Shown here piece after piece: positions 41,615 through 49,677 of a stretch of DNA of 64,000 bases. The notes under the pieces were generated by a model. That model saw only the letters and a program-made list of their open reading frames with translations. It did no database searches and was not told the origin of the DNA. The number at the start of each line of letters is the position of its first letter. Position 1 is the stretch's first letter. The stretch is from Gammaproteobacteria bacterium (GTDB lineage: Bacteria > Pseudomonadota > Gammaproteobacteria > Pseudomonadales > Halieaceae). The stretch is taken from positions 58,853 through 122,852 of the forward strand of contig JAUICG010000015.1 in NCBI GenBank assembly GCA_030427485.1, in the 5' to 3' direction. The translations under genes and the position numbers were made by a program.

Positions 41615-41639
41615 ATTAATTGACGCTTTGTCAGCTAAT
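41615..41639. promoter_or_regulatory. Putative TetR operator between PhyH and TetR genes
   Basis: ATTAATTGAC (41615-41624) and GTCAGCTAAT (41630-41639) are inverted around 5 nt (GCTTT) with 8 of 10 pairs, including a perfect TGAC/GTCA centre. It lies 50 nt before the PhyH start and 62 nt before the TetR ATG, suited to control both. The half-site resembles the dyad at 14485. Confidence 0.5.
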
Positions 41640-41700
41640 CTGGTGCGAGGTCCGTTTGAAACGACAAGCGAGGTCCAACCGCGGCGGTGCGATCGCTGAC

Positions 41701-42291
41701 ATGCAGTCGCGGGCCGCAAAGACGCGCGAACAACTCCTTGCCGCGGGGCGCGCGCTGTTTACCGAACCGGGCTACCACCTCACCGGCACCGGCACCCTGG
41801 TCGCAAGAGCAGGCGTCACGCGGGGCGCGCTGTACCATCATTTCAGGGGCAAGCAGGACCTGTTCGAGGCGGTGTTCCGCCAGCTGGCGACAGAACTGAA
41901 CGAACAGACCAGCGCCGCGGCGCGCCGCGCGAAAGGCGGTCTCTGGCATCGCGTGGTCACGGCGTTTTCAACCTACCTCGACGTGGTCGCCGCGAGCCCC
42001 GAAATCCAGCGCATCCTGCTGGTCGACGGCGCGGGCGTGCTGGGCTGGCAGCGCTGGCGCGAGTTGCAGTACGACTATGTCGCGTCCGGGGTCACCGTCA
42101 CGCTGGAGAAGCTGATGCATGAGGGCCAGATCGAAAAGTGTCAGGCGCAACCGCTTGCGCACCTGATTCAGGCTGCATTGGGCGACGCAGCGCTGTGCAT
42201 CGCCAACGCCGGCGGCGACGGGCAGACCGTAAAACAGACCAGGGATGCGTTCCTGTTCTTGCTCCGGGGCTTGCAAAGGCACCACAAATAA
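41701..42291 (+). CDS. TetR-family transcriptional regulator
   Basis: A 196-aa TetR protein. The HTH is at residues 25-50 (TLVARAGVTRGALYHHFRGK, recognition helix GALYHHF), and C-terminal helices form the ligand domain. ATG at 41701 begins just before AAKTREQLLAAGRALF, the usual first helix; earlier TTG starts would add a basic tail without clear homology. It is divergent from the PhyH-PhyH-cupin operon and shares an intergenic dyad with it. Confidence 0.9.
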   Translation: MQSRAAKTREQLLAAGRALFTEPGYHLTGTGTLVARAGVTRGALYHHFRGKQDLFEAVFRQLATELNEQTSAAARRAKGGLWHRVVTAFSTYLDVVAASPEIQRILLVDGAGVLGWQRWRELQYDYVASGVTVTLEKLMHEGQIEKCQAQPLAHLIQAALGDAALCIANAGGDGQTVKQTRDAFLFLLRGLQRHHK

Positions 42292-42324
42292 GGCGGTCCT
42301 GCGGGGCGGCCTCGCCACCATCGC

Positions 42325-43104
42325 CTAAACGGGTTCACAGATCATGTAGTGCTGGATGTGTTTTTCCGGGTCGTTCAGCGAACGCACACGCCAGCCGGTG
42401 CCCTCTACAAGCCGCAATGCATGCTCGCGTGAGTACATCGCCACACGCAAGGGCTTGCCCGCGACGGCATCGACAAAGTCCGGAACGCCAGTGTGTTGTG
42501 CACCTTCGAATTCGCTGCGCCGCTCCGCCAGCTTGTTCAGGCCGACCTTTTCCATCCCGGCCGTGAACATGTCAACCCACCCGTAGCCGCCTGGCGTCCG
42601 TTCATTGACGAACAGGGTATAGAACAAGCGGCCGCCGGGTTTCACGTAGCGGCGCAGCAAGCGCAACATTTCAGCGTAATCGCCCGGCTCGAGGTGCGTG
42701 AACACCGAGAATGCGCAGATCAGGTCGAAACTGCCCTCCTCCAGCGGCAAACGACTGGCGGGGGACAACTTTTCACCTGTCGGGTTGTACATCTCATTGT
42801 GCAGGTCGGCGCAGTGGTATTCGAAACGCTCGTCCGTCACCGTGCTCTGGAGAAACCCGATCATCTCGGCGTAGACGTCGACGCCCGTGTAGTGGCGAAT
42901 CGGGAGGTCGTGCCCAAGAATCGACTGCGTGAATTTGCATCCGCAACCCATATCCAGCAAACGGGTGTCGCCGAGATGCTCCAGTTCCAGCGCACGGCAC
43001 ATCAGAGCCAGCAAATGCGCACCGGACCGGACAGACTTCTCCTCCTTGAACCTGAACTTTCCCCGCCGCAGCTTCTGGGGAACGTGAAGTTGGGTACCTG
43101 CCAT
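42325..43104 (-). CDS. SAM-dependent class I methyltransferase
   Basis: A 259-aa methyltransferase with the Rossmann SAM-binding motif I LLDMGCGCKFTQS (about residue 60), an acidic motif II (YTGVDVYAEM), and SFDLICAFSVFTHLEPGDY as the motif IV/V region. ATG at 43104 has AAGGGACAG upstream and avoids a long weakly supported extension. It resembles small-molecule O- or C-methyltransferases rather than RNA enzymes. It is convergent with TetR and 200 nt from the MDR gene; a possible promoter lies in that gap but no clear motif is seen. Confidence 0.9.
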   Translation of the reverse strand: MAGTQLHVPQKLRRGKFRFKEEKSVRSGAHLLALMCRALELEHLGDTRLLDMGCGCKFTQSILGHDLPIRHYTGVDVYAEMIGFLQSTVTDERFEYHCADLHNEMYNPTGEKLSPASRLPLEEGSFDLICAFSVFTHLEPGDYAEMLRLLRRYVKPGGRLFYTLFVNERTPGGYGWVDMFTAGMEKVGLNKLAERRSEFEGAQHTGVPDFVDAVAGKPLRVAMYSREHALRLVEGTGWRVRSLNDPEKHIQHYMICEPV

Positions 43105-43304
43105 GACTGTCCCTTGCGTTATTGTTGTATCGCTACCCGTATAAAAACGGGAATTGCGCCACAAGTCAATCAGGCCCCCGGCCGCTCGACGCTGTTCACT
43201 CCGCAGCTCATTCAACCCGTGATCGGGCCGTCGACACTACACCTGGCGGATTACAACTTCGCGATAAGTGACCTGCTGGGGATTGTCGCAATCCAGGCCA
43301 GCCA

Positions 43305-44375
43305 TCACCGATTCCAGCTGGCATCCAGGGCTCCGGTGCGCCAGGGTTCGATGATCACCTTGATATGGTCATTCGGCTGCATCAGTTCCGCGAATGCCTG
43401 CGGTACACCGTCGATTCCAACCCTGGCGGTGCACAGGGCTCGCCAATCCACCTCGCCATCGGCCAGCGATTGCAGCGCGCTGGCGAACTCATCCGGCTGG
43501 TAGTAGTAGGAGAACTGGAGGTCCAGCTCCTTCACCGTGGCGTACGCGAGATTGACGGTGATGTCAGCGGTATGGATCCCGGTGAACACCAGGCAGGATT
43601 TCTCCGGCGCGCGCTGCAGGAAATCCGGCACCAGCTTCGGGAGCCCGACACATTCAAAGATGACCGCCCTGCCCTGTCGCGCGAGTTCGGCGCAAAGTTG
43701 CATCTCGTCGTCTTCTGACGGATTGACGGTGTGCGACGCCCCGCATTGCCTCGCCATGTCGCGTTTCCGTGCCTGCGGGTCGGATGCGATAATGGTCCGC
43801 ACGCCTCGCAGGCGCAAAGCAATGATGCAGGCCAGGCCGATAGGACCGCATCCGGCTACGAGCGCAACCTCGGTGGCAGTGATTTTCGAGCGATTGACCG
43901 AGTGCAGGCCGACCGCAAGTGGTTCCACCATCGCCGCGGCTGCATCGGGAACGTTATCCGGCACCGGCAACAATAATGCCTCCTGCAACAGGAAGTACTC
44001 CGAGTACGCACCGTGTGTACCGGGAGTAACACCCACCGCTAACTGACCCGCTTCCGTCATCAGAAACGGCACCGAAGTAACACGGGTACCCGGCGGCAGC
44101 GCTCCCTGGGAATCCGGACCGTAGCCCACCACCTCCGCGCAAAACTCGTGACCCAGCAAAATTTGCGGCTCGGCCGCCGCCTCGGCACTCACCATGCCAA
44201 GCTTTTCATACAGATCGAATACCTCCTGGGTATGTCGGGTCAGGTGCAGGTCGGAACCACAGATACCACAGGCCAGGCTCTTGACCAGCACCTGCCCTGG
44301 CCCGGGCACAGGCATCGGCGCATCCTGCAGCCGCAATTGTCCGCCCTTCATGACAATCGATTTCATCGTATCCAT
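43305..44375 (-). CDS. Zinc-dependent alcohol dehydrogenase (MDR)
   Basis: A 356-aa MDR enzyme with the catalytic zinc ligands Cys39 (CGICGSD, C36/C39) and His76-Glu77 (LLGHEFCAEV), then an NAD(P)-binding VAGCGPIGLACI region near residue 180. The four-Cys structural zinc lobe is absent or greatly modified, with EVFDLYEKLGMVSAEAAAEP occupying its neighbourhood. It probably oxidises a secondary alcohol. It is downstream of the AraC-linked cupin gene (30 nt), suggesting co-transcription under that regulator. Confidence 0.92.
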   Translation of the reverse strand: MDTMKSIVMKGGQLRLQDAPMPVPGPGQVLVKSLACGICGSDLHLTRHTQEVFDLYEKLGMVSAEAAAEPQILLGHEFCAEVVGYGPDSQGALPPGTRVTSVPFLMTEAGQLAVGVTPGTHGAYSEYFLLQEALLLPVPDNVPDAAAAMVEPLAVGLHSVNRSKITATEVALVAGCGPIGLACIIALRLRGVRTIIASDPQARKRDMARQCGASHTVNPSEDDEMQLCAELARQGRAVIFECVGLPKLVPDFLQRAPEKSCLVFTGIHTADITVNLAYATVKELDLQFSYYYQPDEFASALQSLADGEVDWRALCTARVGIDGVPQAFAELMQPNDHIKVIIEPWRTGALDASWNR

Positions 44376-44405
44376 CGCTCAGCCTCCGGCACGATTGTCG
44401 CGCGT

Positions 44406-44942
44406 TCACTGCTTCACGATAGTCGCATTGCAGTTCTTGCCTTCGGCTTCACACAACGCCTTGTAGGTGCTGTAGACCACTTGTGCGTCCAGAATACTCA
44501 CTACATTGCCTTTCTCGTCCACGTTGACGTTACTGCCGAATATGACGAAATTGACTACCGCATCCTCGGTCGCATCGGGAGAGACCGTGAGCGTATGTAC
44601 CGAGTGCGCCGGCTCGAATAAATAGGAGCCCGCTTTGTTGATCAGCTTTGGATACTCCTTGTAGTACCACTCGCCCGCCTCGGTAAACGCATACACCGCA
44701 CCGGTGTGGTAGTGCGTGTCGATACAGAAACCCGGCTTGAACCGGTTGCGCACGATCCAGAGGTTGTTGTTGAAATCCACCTGCAACACCTGCAGGGTAG
44801 ACCCGTCAGGCAAGGCCACTTCCGGGAGGTCATCGCGCTGAATCAGGATCGCTTCCCGCGCGTGCTCCATGGAGACGACACCGCCGTCGGGATTGCCAAG
44901 GCTTTTGAAGAGTTCCGACAGTTCCTGGTTTTTATCGCTCAT
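44406..44942 (-). CDS. Cupin protein of the 2,4'-dihydroxyacetophenone dioxygenase family
   Basis: A 178-aa cupin related to 2,4'-dihydroxyacetophenone dioxygenase and acetylacetone-cleaving enzymes. Metal ligands are expected in CIDTHYHTGAVYAFTEAGEW (His-x-His and Glu) and a distal His in PAHSVHTL. Such enzymes cleave C-C bonds of alpha-hydroxy ketones or beta-diketones with O2. The promoter carries an AraC-type direct repeat pair, and an MDR dehydrogenase follows: alcohol oxidation to a ketone and cleavage of that ketone would be chemically consistent. Confidence 0.88.
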   Translation of the reverse strand: MSDKNQELSELFKSLGNPDGGVVSMEHAREAILIQRDDLPEVALPDGSTLQVLQVDFNNNLWIVRNRFKPGFCIDTHYHTGAVYAFTEAGEWYYKEYPKLINKAGSYLFEPAHSVHTLTVSPDATEDAVVNFVIFGSNVNVDEKGNVVSILDAQVVYSTYKALCEAEGKNCNATIVKQ

Positions 44943-45026
44943 CGATGGGTGCTCCTGTTTAGGGTTATCGTTGTGTCGGGCCAGCTATCGCCTGTTGCGC
45001 ACAGCGCCTGACGCTGGGGAGGACAT

Positions 45027-45092
45027 AAACTAGCGTGCCCCCTGCTGACATTCTTGACTTTTTACGAACATTATTTGACGTTTTGCGAACAT
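45027..45092 (-). promoter_or_regulatory. AraC-type direct repeats and promoter of the cupin-MDR operon
   Basis: Two 18-nt direct repeats, TTGACTTTTTACGAACAT (45054-45071) and TTGACGTTTTGCGAACAT (45075-45092), start 21 bp apart, two helical turns. On the minus strand the gene-proximal repeat ends in GTCAA, and its final AA begins a -35-like AAGAAT (45055-45050) followed by 17 nt and TAGTTT (45032-45027). The identical geometry is found upstream of the SDR gene at 46188-46253. Confidence 0.75.
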
Positions 45093-45156
45093 CGTCGACG
45101 CCAGCGGACCTGGCGTCCGGCGCGGCCTTCGAAACGGCTGCAGATCGGTCAAGCCG

Positions 45157-46164
45157 CTATGCGGGGGCCTGATGCAGCTTCTGCCAGGCTCGCGGCGAGT
45201 GCCCGGTCCACTGTTTGAAATTGCGGCTGAAAATCGCGACCTCCGCATAACCCAGGTGCAGCGCAAGATCGGTAATGGCCATGGTATGTGCGCGCAGATG
45301 TTGTTCGGCGATATCGAGGCGCGTTTCCCTGAGCAATCCGGCGTAACTGGTCTCGCATTGTTGCAGGCGTTTTTGCAGCACCCTCGGCTGCAGGTCGAGC
45401 GTGGCCGCCACCCTCTCCACAGTACATTCACCACTGGGCAATAGCTGGCCCATGACGTCCCTGACCTGGTCCCGGAGATTGCCGGGGTAGCGTTGCTCCA
45501 GCAGCTTGATGAGGTCACTGAAATGGCGCCGCATTGCCGCCTCGTCGATATGGGGCCTGCGCACCAGAACCTGCCGTGAGAACCGGACTCCGTCACACGC
45601 CGCACCGAAACGCACACGCGACCCGGATGTGTTGCGCTGTGCGACGCTGTCGCTTTCGCGCGGCTTCTGGCGCAGCAGCAATGCCAGCGGCTTTCGCTCG
45701 GGACCCACCAGGTCGGTGAGAAAGGTGGCCAACTGGCCGACACTCAGCTGTACCAGTTGATCGATACCCCTGGGGCTGCTGATGTCAAACGCCAGCTCAA
45801 GCGTGATGGTATCGCCGGTCTTTACCTTGTTGAGACGCACGCCCCGGGCGTGCAGGTAGAGGTAGCGATTGACGCTGTCCAGCGCGTCACCCACAGTGGG
45901 TTGCTGGCTGAGCGTGATGGCCAGTTCACCCAGCACGCTGGATGTCTGTAACTCCGACAGCAATAGACCGAACCGGGGCGCATTGCAGGCGCTGGCGGAA
46001 ATCTCCAGCAATTCGGCAAGTTTGCTGTAGGAAACGTAGGTGTTGGGATTGCGCAACTGCGCATCACTGAGACCAGCGGCGGCAATCAACTCCACAGGGT
46101 TCTGTCCCAGCCGCAACACCAACTGCTGGTAGCCATCGATTGCGCCACTGCGGATCAAGAACAT
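45157..46164 (-). CDS. AraC-family transcriptional regulator
   Basis: A 335-aa regulator. The first 200 residues are the arabinose-binding-like/OruR-type ligand and dimer domain (YVSYSKLAELLEISA, LGELAITLSQQPTVGDAL). The C-terminal domain (about 235-330) has two HTHs: VERVAATLDLQPRVLQKRL and ITDLALHLGYAEVAIFSRNFKQWTGHSPRAW. It is flanked by the cupin-MDR operon on one side and the SDR on the other; both promoters have the same paired repeats. It is likely an activator of both, and may repress itself from the repeat pair in its own promoter region. Confidence 0.93.
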   Translation of the reverse strand: MFLIRSGAIDGYQQLVLRLGQNPVELIAAAGLSDAQLRNPNTYVSYSKLAELLEISASACNAPRFGLLLSELQTSSVLGELAITLSQQPTVGDALDSVNRYLYLHARGVRLNKVKTGDTITLELAFDISSPRGIDQLVQLSVGQLATFLTDLVGPERKPLALLLRQKPRESDSVAQRNTSGSRVRFGAACDGVRFSRQVLVRRPHIDEAAMRRHFSDLIKLLEQRYPGNLRDQVRDVMGQLLPSGECTVERVAATLDLQPRVLQKRLQQCETSYAGLLRETRLDIAEQHLRAHTMAITDLALHLGYAEVAIFSRNFKQWTGHSPRAWQKLHQAPA

Positions 46165-46187
46165 CGGCTACCCCACTGGAAAGGAGC

Positions 46188-46253
46188 GTATTCGCAAAAT
46201 ATCAATAACTGTTCGCAATATGTCAAGTTTAGCCGCTTTAACTCCCCTAGTAT
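46188..46253 (+). promoter_or_regulatory. AraC-type direct repeats and promoter of the SDR gene
   Basis: Two repeats of the form GTTCGCAAAA-N2-TCAA (46188-46205 and 46209-46226) start 21 bp apart, matching the cupin promoter units at 14 and 15 of 18 positions. The last AA of the second repeat begins AAGTTT (46225-46230), then a 17-nt spacer and TAGTAT (46248-46253). The SDR start is 45 nt downstream. The repeats face the SDR gene as those at 45 kb face the cupin gene. Confidence 0.75.
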
Positions 46254-46298
46254 CACCCCACTGACTCCCTGGTAACGTTCCATTGATAAGAAGAGGAC

Positions 46299-47069
46299 AT
46301 GCAAATGAGACTGCAAGGCAAAGTCGCCATCGTAACCGGCGCCTGTGGCGGGATAGGCCGGCAAATCGTCAACAAGTTTGTTCGCGAGGGCGCCCGCGTG
46401 GTCGCCGCCGACCTCGATCAACAACAGGTCGAGGAGTTCGCCGGGCAGTTCCCGGGTGAGGTAAAAGGTTTCGCCGTGGACGTGACCGACTACGCCCAGG
46501 TACAGGCGATGGTCTGCGCGGCAGTCGACTGGTTTGGCACCCTGGACGTGATGATCAACAACGCCGGGATTGGCGCTCCCAAAGCGCTACTGGAACACGA
46601 CCCGGTCGCGGACTTCGACGCGATAACCCGTGTCAACCAGAAAGGTGTCTATCACGGCATTCTGGCCGCCGCCAAAAAGCTCCAGGAATTGGGCAGGCCC
46701 GGTGTCATTCTGAATACATCCTCGATCTACGGCCGGATGGCCGCAGAGATGACGTTTACCTATAACGTCAGCAAGGCAGCCGTAGACATGATGACCAAGT
46801 GCGCGGCACTGGAGCTTGCGCCACTGGGGATTCGCGTGGTCGCGGTGGCGCCGGGCAGGGTCGACACCCCGATGCTGCGCCAGTACGAGGCGCTGGGACT
46901 GTGGGAACATATCCGCCGCGAGCAGATGCGCAATGAGTTCACGCAACCTGCGGAAATCGCGGATATATTCGCCTTTCTGGCATCCGGGGAGGCGAACTGT
47001 ATCAACGGCTCAACCGTGAGCGCCGATGACGGTTTCCTCAATTTCAAGTATCCGCTGACCGCGGGTTAG
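46299..47069 (+). CDS. Short-chain dehydrogenase/reductase (SDR)
   Basis: A 256-aa classical SDR: TGACGGIG (residues 14-21), Asp at the end of beta2 (AADLD, suggesting NAD), NNAG near residue 88, Ser in LNTSSIYGR and Tyr-x3-Lys in YNVSKAA. RBS AAGAAGAGGA lies just before ATG at 46299. It is divergent from the AraC gene and has the same regulatory repeats as the cupin-MDR operon, so it is probably part of the same pathway, for example interconverting the alcohol and ketone acted on by those enzymes. Confidence 0.94.
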   Translation: MQMRLQGKVAIVTGACGGIGRQIVNKFVREGARVVAADLDQQQVEEFAGQFPGEVKGFAVDVTDYAQVQAMVCAAVDWFGTLDVMINNAGIGAPKALLEHDPVADFDAITRVNQKGVYHGILAAAKKLQELGRPGVILNTSSIYGRMAAEMTFTYNVSKAAVDMMTKCAALELAPLGIRVVAVAPGRVDTPMLRQYEALGLWEHIRREQMRNEFTQPAEIADIFAFLASGEANCINGSTVSADDGFLNFKYPLTAG

Positions 47070-47135
47070 GAAATTACCCGGCTTTTGCGGTGGAGCTGCA
47101 TTGCGTCGCCCGGCGCACCGTTCCGGTGTGAAGCG

Positions 47136-47633
47136 ATGAAGTATTTCGCCTACGGTTCGAACATGTCGATCGCGCGGCTGCGGGAACGCGCGCCGAGTGC
47201 CGTGCCTCTCGGTTGCCACGTCCTCAAGCTGCACGACCTCCGGTTTCACAAAGCGAGTATCGACGGGTCGGCAAAGTGCGATGCCTTCTATACCGGTCGC
47301 GAACAGGATGTCATCTACGGGGCCCTGTTCGATATCCAGGCCAGTGACAAGGCCGTACTGGATGCAGCGGAAGGACTGGGTGTCGGGTACGACGAGAAAG
47401 CAGTCAGCGTCAGCGCAGCGGGTGGTAACGTTATCCGGGCAGTTACCTATGTGGCGACTGCGATAGACGACACCCTTGCCCCCTACTCCTGGTACCTGCA
47501 CCACGTGCTGGTCGGTGCGCTCGAGACAGGGCTACCCGCCGGGTATATCCGGGCGAAAATCACCGGTGTGCCGGCGATCGAGGACACTGACGACGCTCGG
47601 GATGCCGGGCAACGCGCGATACACAGCGCCTGA
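47136..47633 (+). CDS. Gamma-glutamylcyclotransferase-like (AIG2/GGCT fold) protein
   Basis: A 165-aa GGCT-like protein with YGSNM at residues 6-10 and the catalytic-type Glu79 in LDAAEGLGVGYDEK. Family members cyclise gamma-glutamyl amines to 5-oxoproline, releasing the amine or amino acid. ATG at 47136 was chosen because the conserved KYFAYGSNM block follows at once; the 17-residue extension is unlikely. It is 66 nt downstream of the SDR and could be co-transcribed. Function in the local pathway is not clear. Confidence 0.9.
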   Translation: MKYFAYGSNMSIARLRERAPSAVPLGCHVLKLHDLRFHKASIDGSAKCDAFYTGREQDVIYGALFDIQASDKAVLDAAEGLGVGYDEKAVSVSAAGGNVIRAVTYVATAIDDTLAPYSWYLHHVLVGALETGLPAGYIRAKITGVPAIEDTDDARDAGQRAIHSA

Positions 47634-47802
47634 CGGGCCAGTCCCCGGATACCGCTGGCTATGGGAGGCAGCGCATGTACGCTCCCGCGGCGAGTGGCAA
47701 CGAACCGGGGGGAACCATCCCCTGACGCCCCGCCATGAGACCCATTCCCAGCGAACAACTGTCTGTGGATAATGGCGCAATCGATCCACGAGTCGACACG
47801 CC

Positions 47803-48324
47803 ATGCCGCCAACCGCCCGCTCAGCCTGCCCACCGCTGGATGTCGCGCTGGTCGACTTCATCACTGCGGGACAGTCGATGCATATCGCCGCGGCAACAGA
47901 CCCGGGCCAGCCAACCGTGGTACGTGCTCTGGGATGCCGGGTGAACCGGGCGCGCACCCGCGTCACGCTACTGGTACCGCGCTCACAGTCGGCTGCGCTG
48001 CTGAGCGCGATCGACAGTAACCGGCGAATCGCGGCGGTGTTCAGCCAGCCCGATACCAACGCATCAATTCAGCTGAAAGGCAACGACGCGCAGGTCATCC
48101 CTGCAACTGACCGGGATCGCGCGCTATTCACCGATTACGTGAACCTCATCAGCGAACGGCTGCTGGCGCTGCACATACCCGAGCTGTTTGCGCGCAGTCT
48201 GTGTAGCGCCGCGCCGGAGGACCTCGTGACCATCGCATTTTCGCCGGTCGCGGCCTATCAGCAGACACCGGGGGACTCGGCGGGCGTCAGCCTTGCCCTG
48301 GGAGGATCGCCGCCATCGCCCTGA
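47803..48324 (+). CDS. Split-barrel (PNPOx-like) flavin-fold protein
   Basis: A 173-aa protein resembling the FMN-binding split barrel of the pyridoxamine 5'-phosphate oxidase superfamily: VDFITAGQSMHIAAATDPGQPTVVRALGC opens it (strand-turn-strand; the part ADPGQPTVVRALG is typical), followed by RTRVTLLVP, RRIAAVFSQPDTNASIQLKG. The start ATG at 47803 lacks a strong RBS. Its stop overlaps the next gene by 1 nt (TGATG), and that gene begins with another domain of this fold, so the two proteins probably work together. Whether either binds FMN, F420 or haem is unknown. Confidence 0.75.
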   Translation: MPPTARSACPPLDVALVDFITAGQSMHIAAATDPGQPTVVRALGCRVNRARTRVTLLVPRSQSAALLSAIDSNRRIAAVFSQPDTNASIQLKGNDAQVIPATDRDRALFTDYVNLISERLLALHIPELFARSLCSAAPEDLVTIAFSPVAAYQQTPGDSAGVSLALGGSPPSP

Positions 48325-49655
48325 TGCTGGAATCGATACGCCACTGCCTGGAGGGCCTGATCCCCTGCGTGCTGGCGACCTGCGATGCACAGGGCATGCC
48401 CAACGCAACCTATGTGTCACAGGCGATGTACGAGGATTCCCGGCACGTCGCGCTGTCATTCCAGTTCTTCAACAAGACACGCGAGAACATCCTGTGCAAC
48501 CCGGTCGCCACGCTGCTGGTGGTGGACCCCTGGACGAGCGCCCGCTACCGGCTGACAATCCGCTTCCTGAATACGCAGACCGAGGGACCGCTGTTCGAGC
48601 GCATGCGCGCAAAGCTCGCGGGGATCGCCTCACACGAGGGCATGGTCGGCGTATTCCGTTTGCGCGGCGCCGACGTCTATCGCGTGCTGGAGATCGAACA
48701 CCTGCCCGGACGGGAGTTGCCGCCCACCGCGCGGCAGCCGGCGCTACTGCCGGCGCTGCGCCGCTGTTCGCAGGCCATCGGTGGTAGCGAATCACTCGCC
48801 GAACTGGTGGACAGCCTGCTGGACGCGCTGGATCGTCATCTCGATATTCGTCACAGCATGCTGCTGATCGCCGAGCCGCTGGGCAACAAATTGTACACAC
48901 TGGGCAGCCGCGGTTATGCGCGGTCCGGGATCGGCGCGGAGATTCCGCTGGGTGTCGGCGTGATCGGCGTCGCCGCGCGCGAGCGGGTTCCGATCCGCAT
49001 CATGTTCGCGGCGGCGGAGTATGTGTATTCGCGCGCGGTGCGCGAACAGGCAATCCGCGCCGGACTGGCGAGCGAACTGGAAGCCTCGATCCCGCCACCG
49101 GGCCTGCCGGCGCCGGCCAGCCAACTCGCGGTACCGATTCTCGACAGTGGTACGCTGCTCGGAGTGCTGTACGTGGAGAGCGAACGGGAGAGCCAGTTCG
49201 ACTACGATCTCGAGGATGCGCTGGCGGTGTTGTGCGCGCAAACCGGCGAAGCGATGCGCGTGATCCAGCGCGACGAGAACCTGCGACAGGAACCACTGCC
49301 GCCAGCAGCGCGGAAACCGACAATCGACGGCAAGCCCCTGCAGGTGAAATACCACTCGCGCGACCACAGTATTTTTCTGGACGAAGAATACCTGATAAAG
49401 GGCGTCGCCGGCGCAGTACTGTGGCGCCTGCTCGAAATCCACAACGAGGACGGGCGCTGCGAGTTCAGCAACCGGGAACTGCGCCTGGACCCGCGACTGC
49501 CGCTGCCGGATGTCGCGGACAACCTCGAGGCGCGGCTGTTGCTGCTGTCGCGGCGGCTGCACGAACGCAGCAGGGATGTGGCGTTGAACCGCTGCGGTCG
49601 CGGCCGCCTGCAGATCTGCCTGCAGCGACCGGTCGCGCTGCTGCGCCTGGGCTAG
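48324..49655 (+). CDS. PNPOx-fold/GAF/C-terminal domain sensor-like protein
   Basis: A 443-aa multidomain protein. Residues 1-145 look like a pyridoxamine-phosphate-oxidase split barrel (IPCVLATCDAQGMPNATYVS, VALSFQFFNKTRENI). Residues about 155-315 are GAF-like (LVDSLLDALDRHLDIRHSML, LPLGVGVIGVAARER type, read here as IPLGVGVIGVAARERV). Residues 330-443 form an unassigned C-terminal domain with YHSRDHSIFLDEEYLIKG and LLEIHNEDGRCEFSNRELRL, suggestive of a winged-helix output. The mix of a cofactor-binding fold and a GAF ligand sensor suggests a redox or flavin-linked regulator. I cannot name a characterised homologue. Confidence 0.8.
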   Translation: MLESIRHCLEGLIPCVLATCDAQGMPNATYVSQAMYEDSRHVALSFQFFNKTRENILCNPVATLLVVDPWTSARYRLTIRFLNTQTEGPLFERMRAKLAGIASHEGMVGVFRLRGADVYRVLEIEHLPGRELPPTARQPALLPALRRCSQAIGGSESLAELVDSLLDALDRHLDIRHSMLLIAEPLGNKLYTLGSRGYARSGIGAEIPLGVGVIGVAARERVPIRIMFAAAEYVYSRAVREQAIRAGLASELEASIPPPGLPAPASQLAVPILDSGTLLGVLYVESERESQFDYDLEDALAVLCAQTGEAMRVIQRDENLRQEPLPPAARKPTIDGKPLQVKYHSRDHSIFLDEEYLIKGVAGAVLWRLLEIHNEDGRCEFSNRELRLDPRLPLPDVADNLEARLLLLSRRLHERSRDVALNRCGRGRLQICLQRPVALLRLG

Positions 49656-49677
49656 CCCCGCTCGCGGCGCCCGCTGC

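Noticed and set aside
44943..45026. Additional small gene upstream of the cupin gene
   Set aside because: No open frame with a ribosome site; the stretch is explained as the 5' leader below the AraC-type promoter.
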